Source of the DNA: Ricinus communis
Taxonomy: Eukaryota; Streptophyta; Magnoliopsida; Malpighiales; Euphorbiaceae
NCBI RefSeq assembly: GCF_019578655.1
Contig: NC_063258.1
Location: 13,024,802-13,088,801 of the forward strand
Direction: 5' to 3'
DNA length: 64,000 nucleotides
A program made the translations under genes and the position numbers. The notes below the pieces were generated by a model that saw only the letters and a list, made by a program, of their open reading frames with translations, searched no databases and was not told where the DNA came from. This document shows, in pieces, positions 53,327-63,283 of the stretch (the stretch's first letter is position 1; each line of letters starts with the position of its first letter).

Positions 53327-55100
53327 ACAGTTTAGCTCATAAATATGCAATCAACCCTCCTTAAAATTCACATATTGGATTATAATTAAGCAACATTCAA
53401 TCTATCCTAAATTGAAACTCAACCAAAATCTAAACTAGCAATCTAAACAAGAGTAATAATCATGTTAATGTATGAAGAAATTAAATAATATATTCAACAT
53501 TAAACATTCAAGAAACCATATGCCTCACAAAGGATTACTCTATACACTTGGTGTTTAAAAGGTAATCATTAATCCTTCAAAGCAATTATATTAAACTTAC
53601 TTACCTTAGGCTTGCTCATAAATCTCATCTCTACTACTACAAACAATTAAATATCACAATCAAAGGGTCTTCACAAGGGTTGTAATGGGGCTTAAGGTTT
53701 AAGTAAGGAAATTTAGAAGTGAGGTGCAAATAATTTCTGGACTTTTGCAATCCCTTACCACAATTTCATCTCAAAAAGGACTAAATGGCAAAGAAAGATA
53801 ATTAAATTCACTATAGTTCCCAAATCTCTAAAATAAGATGCTCAAAAAGTGAAAAATGAATGAATACTCAATAAAAAACTATTATTGATTTCTTTAAGAA
53901 GAACTATAGAACAAAATTATCTTGGATTGAAAGGAGCGTCTAAACCAAATTTTTAAAGGACTTAGTGAATTCAAAGTACAAATAAAACTGGCATTTTATC
54001 CAACAACTCAATGAACACATTAAAAAATTTCTAGAAATAGGGTAAGGATCAACAAACAAAAGGCTTAAAATGTGATGATGAAGCAAAATGGTAAAAATGA
54101 AGAAAGTGGATAGGCTCAAACTTGGCTAACTAATGAAAAACATTCATGGTGAATCCTAAGTGCCCTTACCATTTCATAACATTTGATTGTTCATGTGACC
54201 TCATTCATCTAATCAAGTAAAGAAACTTTAACTCCCAACAAGGCGCTTAAATAACTTGTACTTAAGAATCTTAATTATAAAGAATTAAAGGTTGTCTAAC
54301 ATAAATAAAAGATTAGATTAAACTAAGTTTGTAAAATACCAAGCCTTCAGTTGATAAGTTTACCAAGTTCATAAAGAATAAAAAAAGAGAACATAATCAA
54401 TATTCAACAACTCCCTTTATATAGAAATTCATAATAGCTTAATATAAGCCTTAAAGAAACCTAATTCTATAATGATAAGGAAGCAAATAACAATAAGACT
54501 AGGAATGGAAACCCTAAACTAAAAGGATAACTTAAAACAAGGCTCCTAACTATTAAAAGACTTCTTTAAATGAACAAAAACTCCTAAAATTCGTCCAACC
54601 CAAGCCCATATAATAACATGACCATGAGCATTTATGATGTATGCTCAATTAGGTTAAAAAACTCACAATTTAAGTGTGTATATTTGCATAAGGTGTACAA
54701 TTATGAGCATTTTTGATGTGTGCTCAATTAGGTTCAAAAACTCATAATTTAAGTGTGTACATTTGCATAAGGTGTCCAAATACCATCAATCAAATCATCA
54801 TTTAATCAATTCATACATAAAATACAACAACTAATAAAATTCAAATTAACTAACTTAAGGAATGGTCAAGTAACAATAGTTTAACCCAGTCACTATGACA
54901 AACTAAAAATTATTCAATAATATTCGAAAAGCAACAAACAAGGAAGAAAAATCTCATGCTCCTAATCATAATTATCAATCTTTCGAAGATAAACAAAAGC
55001 TAATAAACATCCTAAGTATCCTAAATATATACAACATTAATAATACAATACAGAACAATCGGAAAACATAAGAAAAAGAAAAGCCGAAACAACGGCTTAC
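53327..55100 (-). other. F2 3' non-coding spacer with conserved block and inserted repeat
   Basis: 53598-53733 is the block conserved with I and F1. At 54205-54625 a ~420-bp segment homologous to 29165-29590 replaces about 75 bp present in F1 (44380-44460), joined after GTTCATGTGACCTCA. 54626-54780 is the duplicated AGCATTTATGATG repeat. No ORF. Confidence 0.7.
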
Positions 55101-56580
55101 CCACCCCACACTTGAAGGACACATTACCCAGAGTGTATAAAGGAGTTAGGAAGCAACATAATAAGTACAAAAAGGAAAATAGATAAATATGAAGAGATAC
55201 TACCCGACTCATCCTAGCTAGTGGCGGTGGTGGAGGTGTTACCTCGGCTGCTGGTGATTGTACTGGAGGAGGTGCATCATCCACTATTAGAGGTGGAAAA
55301 TACTCGCCAAAGTCGATGAAGTCAAAGTCATCCATCATGTTCTACTGTAAGGCTGCCTCTACCCTGTCCCCCTAGGCCAACTGCCTTTGTAGCAAATACA
55401 GAATCTGCCTCTATGTATCATCAAAGTGCTGGAGCTATGCTCTAACCTCCTGCTCGAACCTGTCAAACCTATTTGTGTGTTATTGCTGCATGTCGGTGAT
55501 CCGATCAAATCTTGCAGTCAGCTCATCAATCTATACACTAGATGGCCGAGGAGCTGATGAGGATGCAGGTCTGGAGGGGCCAAGAATATCTGTAGGTCTA
55601 GGGTACTCCCCCTACTCCTCCCGAGCTACCCGGGCTATCGACCGAATAAGTTTGTACTCTGTCCTTAGGGGCCCTATCCTTCGGGTGACCATCCTCATAT
55701 GTTGCATAGTAGAAAGGCCAACAGGGGTCATCTCGCTAACCAGTGTCAACTCATCTAACATAACTCTATCCAGTAGCTCTGTCCTCCAAGCAATCCTGGT
55801 CACACAAGGTCCGAAATAGATAAAAGTCTTCTTTGGGTCCCCAGTAACAGTCTTGCACTACTTGGCTAATACATGCCCCATGTCCACCCTCCTCCTCTAA
55901 TGTAGGGCCCATAAACAAAATATATCAGGTTGGGTGACCACTCCAAAACTGTCCCCTCGACCTGTTAATGTATATGTGAGCAGGCAATAAAGATATTGCA
56001 GGCTAGAAGCCTTGGACTTGCTCGGGTAGTAAGGCTCATCCCCTTGTGAGATGGTCTCCCAAGCCTTGTCAAAAGAAACTCCCAGGTTGTATAATGAACC
56101 TATGAGATCATCTGAAGCTATGGTCATCTAGTCATAGAGGCCATGTGCAATACCAAACTAGGGAATACTCATCATGCAAGTTCGTCCCCCTAACCAAAAC
56201 GAAATGGCTTCTGGCTGAGACGAGTCCCTGATCAGCGTCTGAAGGAAGAAAATGGAAGCGAACTTAAGTGTGAGCTCTCTGTAAGTGGGCTCCACAATGG
56301 TGGAATCTCAAGTAACTCTCGAACCTTAGAAGCTAGGCCAACTGTCTCCAATGCTTGCCCGTCGCCATCGTCCATGACCTAGGCATCTATTGCATTCTTA
56401 GTACTGAGACTCGTGAGGTGGCACCTGGCGTAATAGTCTATATCGTGTGGGAACTAGGGGTGGAGTTGGAGCTCTAGGGGCAGGTGGTCGAGGTGTAAAT
56501 GGTGCAGGTTGTTTAGGCAGGTCTGAACACCTTCTTTTGAAGACACCCATCTTTTGAGGTCTCTCACACCGATCAGCCAT
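55021..56580 (-). pseudogene. F2 extra ORF, ATHILA ORF1 / plant-transposon-protein-like
   Basis: Starts at ATG 56580 (MADRCERPQKMGVFKRRCSD), Pro-rich (FTPRPPAPRAPTPPLVPTR), stop near 56398. It resumes in other frames: SFDKAWETISQGDEPYYPSK, YCLLTYTLTGRGDSFGVVTQ (55897-56127), RIAWRTELLDRVMLDELTL and MTPVGLSTMQHMRMVTRRIG (55612-55803). The C-terminal part (55180-55338) is MMDDFDFIDFGEYFPPLIVD followed by a Pro-rich tail. Conserved with F1, so it existed before the tandem copies separated. The C-terminal frame overlaps the internal polypurine-like site. Product and role unknown; Athila-type association is inferred. Confidence 0.6.
55101..55118 (-). promoter_or_regulatory. Internal polypurine-like site (F2)
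   Basis: Minus strand CCTTCAAGTGTGGGGTGG after GGGTAATGTGT, the same layout as 11952-11985 in I. Confidence 0.5.
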
Positions 56581-56585
56581 AGTAC

Positions 56586-56612
56586 CTGCATGGAAGTTGA
56601 TCAAAACTCTTG
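56586..56612 (-). promoter_or_regulatory. Candidate 3' splice site before the F2 extra ORF
   Basis: Minus strand TTTTGATCAACTTCCATGCA then G|GTACTATGG, matching F1 46446-46475. Confidence 0.4.
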
Positions 56613-56639
56613 CTAAAACAATAATTCTAGAATCAAACA

Positions 56640-57679
56640 GACAATCATTACAATAACAGTAGCAGTTTAATAGCAATTTAACATATTCTCAGCATACTTG
56701 CATTAGTCAATTTCTAATTTTGCAGCATAATGACTAATTCACCATACTAGCTCACAATTCAGCAAGTTCAAACATACTAAACAGTGGCAATAGGGCAATT
56801 CAAAGGCAGTAAAGAAGAAATAAAAAATGAGCAAAAAGTAATGAATAAAGCATAATAAAGCTATAATGCAAATTAAAATTAAAAGAAAAGCAAGAAATCC
56901 AATGAAACAACAAATAAAATGCAACAAAGTGAGGAATTTAATGAAATAAGAAAATTAACAAGGAGATTAATGAAAATAAGAAACAATACCAAAAACTATA
57001 GAAATAACTAAAGAAATTAGAGAAAAGAGTAAAATCACTTACCAAAATGGAGTATTGAACAAAGTTAAAGGAAGAAACTTACTTGATTTGTCGTAAAAAC
57101 ACTTGAAAATTGAAGGAAAAGAGGGAGAGGATATTGGCCTACACACGCAAAGATAGAAAAGAGCAAACAATTTGCTACCTAGGATATAACGCAGCTTATA
57201 TAGGCGCTGAGTCAACACACTCGTGTTCCAAGCAGTGCTGACTAGCATGCCCCGTCCCATAGCACGTGTTAGTCGCGGAAAACGTGTTGAAGTCTAATTT
57301 TTCTCTCAACATGGTTTGGGTGCCAAAAACACGGCAGTGTTACGTGACACAGGGGTGCTCACAACCCGTGTCACTCTCGAAAGACGTGCTGAAATCCAAT
57401 TTCAGCTCAACACGGTTTGGTTGCCCACAACACGCTCGTGTTGATAAGCACGGGTGTGCTGAACTACCAAGATTGTGCTGAAACCCATAATTCATTTTCA
57501 ACACTTTTTCACGTGCAATTTTCTACAATTTTCAACAGTCAAACATTCAAGTTACCTTCCACATATCTCTAAACACTCAAATGGCGTATAAAATTCAAAA
57601 ATTAAATGTAAATGAAGATTAAAACTAGGAAAATGTTCCAAAACCAATGATCACAATGTCAAAAACATAAAATAGAAAT
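56640..57679 (-). other. F2 spacer between RT remnant and extra ORF
   Basis: Counterpart of 46520-47554: plus-strand A-rich run, then a CACG-rich island (57200-57480; AACACGGCAGTGTTACGTGA, AACACGCTCGTGTTGATAAG). No supported ORF. Confidence 0.5.
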
Positions 57680-57711
57680 TGGGGTGCCTCCCAAAAGGGC
57701 TTCTTTTTTTC
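57680..57711 (-). other. Conserved GGCACCCC motif (F2)
   Basis: Minus strand AAAAAAAGAAGCCCTTTTGG then GAGGCACCCCAATT, one of six copies in the window at the same structural position. Confidence 0.7.
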
Positions 57712-58140
57712 CTGAGTCATTTAGCTGGACTCTTTGATCACCCCCTTTATGTGCGGGTTTAACTTGCGTTGCGGTTGAACTGCCAGGTTATGGATGTCAT
57801 CCATAAGAATCTTAGGTGAGTAATAAGTGTGGCTAGTCCTTGGAATGTCAGCATTCTTCCAAGCAAATGCCTTTTGGTACTTCCTTAGAGAGGGCAATGT
57901 CATCTCCCTGACCTCGGGTGTCAAGTCTACTGTTGAAATGTCAGGCAAACTGTTGCCTTTATCTCAATATGCATAGTCGATATACTTTGGGAGCTCTTTC
58001 AACTCAATAACTAGTGATTCCTCAATTGATGGCCTCAACTTCTACACACCTACCTTGTCAATTACAACAAACTTATTATTCTCTTTGCCTGGCTCATTTG
58101 CTAACAAAAACTTAAGCTGCTCCAATACTTTCTCATTTGA
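57712..58140 (-). pseudogene. F2 linker and truncated RT N-terminus
   Basis: 57721-57948 encodes TPEVREMTLPSLRKYQKAFA, WKNADIPRTSHTYYSPKILM, QPQRKLNPHIKGVIKESS: the opening of an RT domain (KYxKAFAW ... QPQRxLNP) that ends where catalytic motifs should begin. A linker with frameshifts (57955-58140) precedes it. Confidence 0.75.
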
Positions 58141-58640
58141 TAGCTCATGCTCATCTTCCATTGCCAAAGTAACTTGTAGAGGGTCTTCAACCAAAATTTC
58201 CTACAACCGTGTCTTAACAACATCATTAAGTACATTAATAAATACACAGCATCATCATGATCTAAAGACTGTTTCATAGAATTATTCAAGTCATAGGTGA
58301 CAGTCTCATCCCCTACCCTAAGTTTAAGCTTTCCATCACAAACATCTATAATTGTCTTAGATGTTGTAAGGAAAGGTCTATCTAGAATCAAAGGTACACT
58401 ACTCTCACTATCCATGTCTAAGATCACAAAGTTAATAGGAAATATGAATTTATCCACCTTAACAAGCACATTCTGTAATACCCCTAGGATACTTGACTAA
58501 CCTATTAGCTAGTTGTACACTCATCCTAGTAGGTTTTGTCTCTCCCAACCCCAACTTAGCAAACAGGCTGTACGACATTACATTAATGCTAGCTCCTAAA
58601 TTAGCTAAAGCATCATTAATAGTTAAGTCACCTGTAACAC
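58101..58640 (-). pseudogene. F2 protease with catalytic Asp replaced by Asn
   Basis: The minus strand has DALANLGASINVM with AAT (Asn) at 58600-58602 in place of the catalytic Asp, then KLGLGETKPTRMSVQLANR, a short deletion near 58477, and LVKVDKFIFPINFVILDMDS, VPLILDRPFLTTSKTIIDVC (58101-58469). It shares the Asp-to-Asn and LILGRP-to-LILDRP changes with F1. Confidence 0.82.
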
Positions 58641-58859
58641 AAGGGATAGTAGAAAACTCCCTAGATCATGTTTCTTTTTTGGTAACTTGTTCTGGTAAAT
58701 TGTCAAGCATTCCTCATTCAGCTTCATGAACGCCAAGACCTCAAACATCCTTTTACTACTAAGAATCTCCTTTAAGAACTTCGCATACCTAGGAATCTAT
58801 GAAAAAGCTTTAACAAAAGGTAACTTTATGTGTAATTGTTTAAATACATCAAGAAATTT

Positions 58860-60475
58860 ACCAAACTATTGCTTACGCCTGCTTCATCCTAGCAGGCTAC
58901 GGAATTTTAGGTTGGTATTCCCTCAGTTGAATCTTCTTTGCCTCTTCCTTCTCTGGTTCCTTCGCCTTGTAATCTTCAACCTTTTTGCTTGAATCTACCT
59001 GCGCATCAACATCAATATTAGATATAGGAGAAGAACCATGAATATACTTTGACCGTAAAGTGATTGCATTCACATGCTCTATTGGGTTGGAATCCATATT
59101 GCTAGGCAAAGTCCCCGGCTACCTCTCAACCAACATCTTAGAAATTTGGCCTATCTGATTCTCCAAGTTCTGAATGGAGGCCTGTTGATTTCTAAGAGTT
59201 GCGTCCGTCTGCTGGAATCTGGTCTGTAAAGTAGACACAAACTTGATCATCAGCTCCTCTAAGCTAGGCTTTTTCTCTTGAGTCTAAGGAGAATGGGGTG
59301 GGAGAACAGATTGTTGTGGAAACCCTGGTGGCCCCTAGTTGTTGTTGTTCCTCCATCTGAAGTTTAGATGACTTCTCCATCCCGGATTACAAGTGTTACT
59401 ATACGGGTTGTTCTGCTGCCTAGGCTGACTCCCCATATAGTCCACCTGTTCATAGTTAGATGAAGAAGAAGCAAACATACGTCATGACATACAATTACTA
59501 CTGAAATGCGGGCCACCACAAAACTCACGACTTGCTTAAGCCGCTTGGATAGGCATCTGGAGTTGATCAATTTTCTTGGATAATAACTCCACTTGAGCCA
59601 CCAAGGCTGCAGTAGCATCCAACTAGTATACACTCCCTTGACGTTCCGTCTTGCTCCTAGTAGTGTGCCACTAGTAATTGTTTGTGGCCATTCCCTCTAT
59701 CAAGCTTTGGGCTTGCTCTAGTGTCTTGCTGCTCAAAGAACCACCTGCAGCTGCATCTACCATCTACTTAGTAGCCAAATTAAAACCATTATAAAATGTT
59801 CATGCCTATAACCAGATTGGTAGTCCATGGAGTGTGCAGCACGCAGTAGGTCCTTGTAGCTCTCCCAGGTGTCATACATCGACTCATTGTCAAAATGCAA
59901 AAAAGAAGATATGTAATTTCTAAGTTTAGGAGTTTTAGAGGGAGAAAAGTACTTAAATAGAAATTTCTTTGCCAAAGAGTCACAAGTAGTGATAGTGTTT
60001 GGAGGTAGCAACTGTAGCCACCGCTTTGCTCTGTCCCTCAAAAAAATGGAAACAAGCGGAGAAAAATTGCATCTTTTATTCTCCCATTAATCTTGAAGGT
60101 ATCATAAATCTCCAAGAAACTCGCTATATGCGCATTAGGATCCTCATCTGGCAAGCCTCCAAATTGAACCATTTGCTGCAGCATCTGAATCACATTAGGC
60201 TTTATTTCAAAATTATTTGCAGCAACAGCCAGTCTTGTAATGCATGTTCGCATCCACTCCAGCAATGTTTTTGCAAAATCATACATTGTCCGGTTATTCT
60301 CATTATTTTCATTAGCGTCTGCCATCTCCACTATAGTGTCTTTCGATTCACTTTTGTCTACAGCTTTCCTAACCTAAATCTCTTCCTCCTCTATGTTCAA
60401 CCGCTTCCTCAATTGCCTGAGGGATCGCTCTAGTTCTGGTAGAGGGTCTAATAAATCAGGATTGGATCTCCCCGT
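58860..60475 (-). pseudogene. gag: F2 gag: capsid domain, zinc knuckle and linker
   Basis: From 60475: a start like MTGRSNPDLLDPLPEL, acidic N-terminus, NVIQMLQQMVQFGGLPDEDP (60038-60331), RDRAKRWLQLLPPNTITT and FLFKYFSPSKTPKLRNYISS (59757-60041; retrotrans_gag). The knuckle SREFCGGPHFSSNC (about 59500-59535) has the first Cys changed to Arg. The coiled-coil linker is partly preserved (59150-59240), and SKYIHGSSPISN followed by QLREYQPKIP lies at 58897-59109. Frameshifts at about 60045 and 59760. Confidence 0.78.
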
Positions 60476-60608
60476 CATACACTAAGACAACGAATAACCA
60501 ACAACACAAATGAATAAAAGAATAAAATCAAACAAAAATAAATAAAGAACAAAGAATAAATGGCTAAATTAATAAGAACACATAGTTCATAATATTTCTC
60601 AAAACAGT

Positions 60609-60630
60609 CCCCTGTCAACGGCGCTAAAAA
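60609..60630 (-). promoter_or_regulatory. Primer-binding site, tRNA-Asp type (F2)
   Basis: Minus strand TTTTTAGCGCCGTTGACAGG; two changes from TGGCGCCGTTGCC. It borders LTR3 at 60633. Confidence 0.7.
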
Positions 60631-60632
60631 CT

Positions 60633-60775
60633 TGATGCTTCACTAAACATGACTAGCAATCTATAGGCAAGTGCACCTATTGAATGTAATCTAGATATGG
60701 CAAGTATCTATTCCTATTATCTAACCGATCAAAAGGTGGTGAATATTATTAGCTAATGATTGAGAATGCAAATGG
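60633..60775 (-). repeat. F LTR3 (start only, runs into the gap)
   Basis: TGATGCTTCACTAAACATGA onward matches LTR2; an internal deletion of about 50 bp follows GGCAAGTATC. The remainder is hidden by the N run. Confidence 0.8.
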
Positions 60776-61275
60776 NNNNNNNNNNNNNNNNNNNNNNNNN
60801 NNNNNNNNNNNNNNNNNNNNNNNNNNNNNNNNNNNNNNNNNNNNNNNNNNNNNNNNNNNNNNNNNNNNNNNNNNNNNNNNNNNNNNNNNNNNNNNNNNNN
60901 NNNNNNNNNNNNNNNNNNNNNNNNNNNNNNNNNNNNNNNNNNNNNNNNNNNNNNNNNNNNNNNNNNNNNNNNNNNNNNNNNNNNNNNNNNNNNNNNNNNN
61001 NNNNNNNNNNNNNNNNNNNNNNNNNNNNNNNNNNNNNNNNNNNNNNNNNNNNNNNNNNNNNNNNNNNNNNNNNNNNNNNNNNNNNNNNNNNNNNNNNNNN
61101 NNNNNNNNNNNNNNNNNNNNNNNNNNNNNNNNNNNNNNNNNNNNNNNNNNNNNNNNNNNNNNNNNNNNNNNNNNNNNNNNNNNNNNNNNNNNNNNNNNNN
61201 NNNNNNNNNNNNNNNNNNNNNNNNNNNNNNNNNNNNNNNNNNNNNNNNNNNNNNNNNNNNNNNNNNNNNNNNNNN
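60776..61275. other. Assembly gap, exactly 500 N
   Basis: A round-number run of N indicates a scaffold placeholder, not a measured distance. The sequences on either side (F LTR, GC-richer LTR) need not be true neighbours. Confidence 0.99.
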
Positions 61276-63283
61276 GACGAGGATGGATTCATCGTGAGGA
61301 TGTATCCCGACTTCCTCACCAAGCTTCGCGATGGCACCAGCCAGCGGCGATTGGGCTTCGCTTATGAATCGACGGCCGAGATCGTCCGTAAATCTCTCCC
61401 GGATGATCGGGTGTCGATCGGAAAATCGTAAGGTGAATCATCGCCGCCGTCAGGAGTCCGACATATGGTCTGTGAGCGTTGATCGGACCGCCACGGAGAG
61501 TAGCGTCGACCGAGCGCCCTGCACTTTCTCCGCCGTTGATCTTAGAAATCCTTGATTTTAAATTTATGTCTATTGGATTATATTGAGTATTTGATGTTAT
61601 TTGTGAGTCAAAATAATTGTCCGCCGCTTGCCCGCCTCAGATTTTAGGCCGTGTATGAGCCTGAAATAGTGAAGTTCGGGGACCCGACTCCTATTGTTTG
61701 AATCATAAGTATTTGAAGTGTTCTTCCGGCAGTCCCGGACCCGCTTTTACGGAGGTAATGTTCGTGTTGTAGGGGAGGTTCACGGATTTTCTGTGAGAAT
61801 TCTCCCGAGTCGAGATTCTGACAGCCACCCCAGGAGTCTAGACCTAGGATTAATGATCGATTGTCTCGGTATTGATAAATTGTTTTCCGTGATTAGATGA
61901 TCTGTCTGCCTACCGGCCTCCAACCGAGGCACCGGAGCGAGCTAGGAGGTCGCCCAATCCCGTGAGTTAAAGTCATTTAATCTTTGCTACCGCTGCTAGT
62001 CCGATTTTAATATGCTATTTAGAATTTCAGGCTTAATATGATTATTAGTATCGCAAAATAAATGATTTCACTTGATTATTAATATTTGAAATAATATAAA
62101 TATTATTATTAGTATGTTATAATAAGACAAACGTTATTATTTTTCCCCTCACAAATTGCACGTTGTTTTATCTTAAATCTTTAATCTTTATTTCGATATG
62201 TGTTGGATGAGTTCATCAGATAATGATATTTATTATATGTGATGATTGCGAATTGGGAAATGTGGCTTGTAGAACATGCCGCCTGATGGGTTACATCAGG
62301 ACCGCGTGCGCACCGGTAATGATCATGGACATGTAATAAGATATTTATGGGTTTGCCCTGGTCGAGCATGGCTCTCTGGGCTGATTTGTGTAAATTGTCG
62401 GAGGTAAGGTCCCTGGTCGAGCATTGCTCTCTAGGCGCCACTTATTTGGATACTTAAGTGACCGGAGGTAAGGTCCCCGGTCGAGTATCATTTCCTGGCC
62501 ACCTTATTGGATTAAGAGAACCGAATGGCTACTAGATTTCTTATTTGGATACTTAAGTTGACCAGATCGGAGGTAAGGTCCCCGGTCGAGCATTGCCTCG
62601 GCCTTATTGGATTAAGAGAGCCGAATGGCTACTAGATTTTGGGGTTTAGGTTCTACCAAGCCACTCGTCCCGTGAAAAGTAAATATATATTTTATTTATT
62701 TATTTATTTATTATGGTATTTGATTATAATGTGATTTGTATTTACGTGCATGGTTGATATTTTGATTCGAATGATTAATATTTTATGTGAAGGAAATAGT
62801 AGGGTATGATTATAGTATGATTTGATATACCGATTTGAATAATCTATGTTTTCCGAGAAGAAGCAATAGTCCCTAGATTATTTGATTTTAACTCACTCTC
62901 GAGACCGATAGTCTCATTCCATCGCTTTTCGGATTCGTGATCGTTAGTTCTCCCGCTGACTCTTATTCAAGAATCTGAACTCCTTCATCATCGGGTGATG
63001 TATTTGATTTGGTATGTAAATTGGTAAATCTTAGATTCTCCGCAGTAGTAATAGTAAATGTATCGCTTGTAATTTTCCGAGCTCTGTGGTCTCGCCCTAG
63101 TTTTTCCGGGGCGCATCAAGTATTTATGTAGAATGTAGCTATTAAGATAATTTATGGTTTTAATAATATTAATTTGAGATGAGATTTGTTTAAATCGTTG
63201 AGTGTCAGGGCTTACTACGGGTTTCGGTGGCCTTAAGCCTACCCATTCCCTAGCGTCACCACGGGCCCACCTGGTCGTGACAC
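61276..63283 (+). repeat. GC-richer gypsy LTR piece
   Basis: Begins at the gap with a GC-rich leader-like part (61276-61550), then AT/GC alternating sequence, a tandem block (62355-62640), and ends GGGCTTACTACGGGTTTCGG ... GGGCCCACCTGGTCGTGACA at about 63283, a pattern I associate with the 3' ends of long plant gypsy LTRs. No primer site follows; the next base begins an RT fragment, so this may be the end of a solo or truncated LTR inserted into M. Frames at 61276-61436 and 61331-61555 lack recognisable domains. Confidence 0.5.
62355..62640 (+). repeat. Imperfect tandem repeats in the LTR
   Basis: GGAGGTAAGGTCCCCGGTCG (or CCCTGGTCG) recurs at about 62399, 62464 and 62570, with a partial copy at 62357. 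It alternates with CTTATTTGGATACTTAAGT (2 copies) and TTATTGGATTAAGAGA..CGAATGGCTACTAGATTT (2 copies). Confidence 0.75.

Larger units (their letters stand above)
31000..60775 (-). mobile_element. F array: two tandem Athila-like elements sharing a central LTR
   Basis: Minus-strand order from the right: LTR3 (60633 into the gap), PBS, internal2 (53285-60632), LTR2 (50296-53284), PBS, internal1 (33757-50295, split by G), LTR1 (31000-33756). LTR2 borders a polypurine tract on one side and a primer site on the other, so it serves as 3' LTR of one copy and 5' LTR of the next. Each internal region carries gag, protease, RT N-terminus, an extra ORF and the conserved spacer. RT catalytic core, RNase H and IN are absent. 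No duplication was found at 31000; the far end lies in or beyond the gap. Confidence 0.85.

Noticed and set aside
61331..61555. GC-rich ORF of 74 codons right of the gap
   Set aside because: No domain recognised and the surrounding sequence looks like an LTR leader; a host gene start cannot be supported next to a gap.
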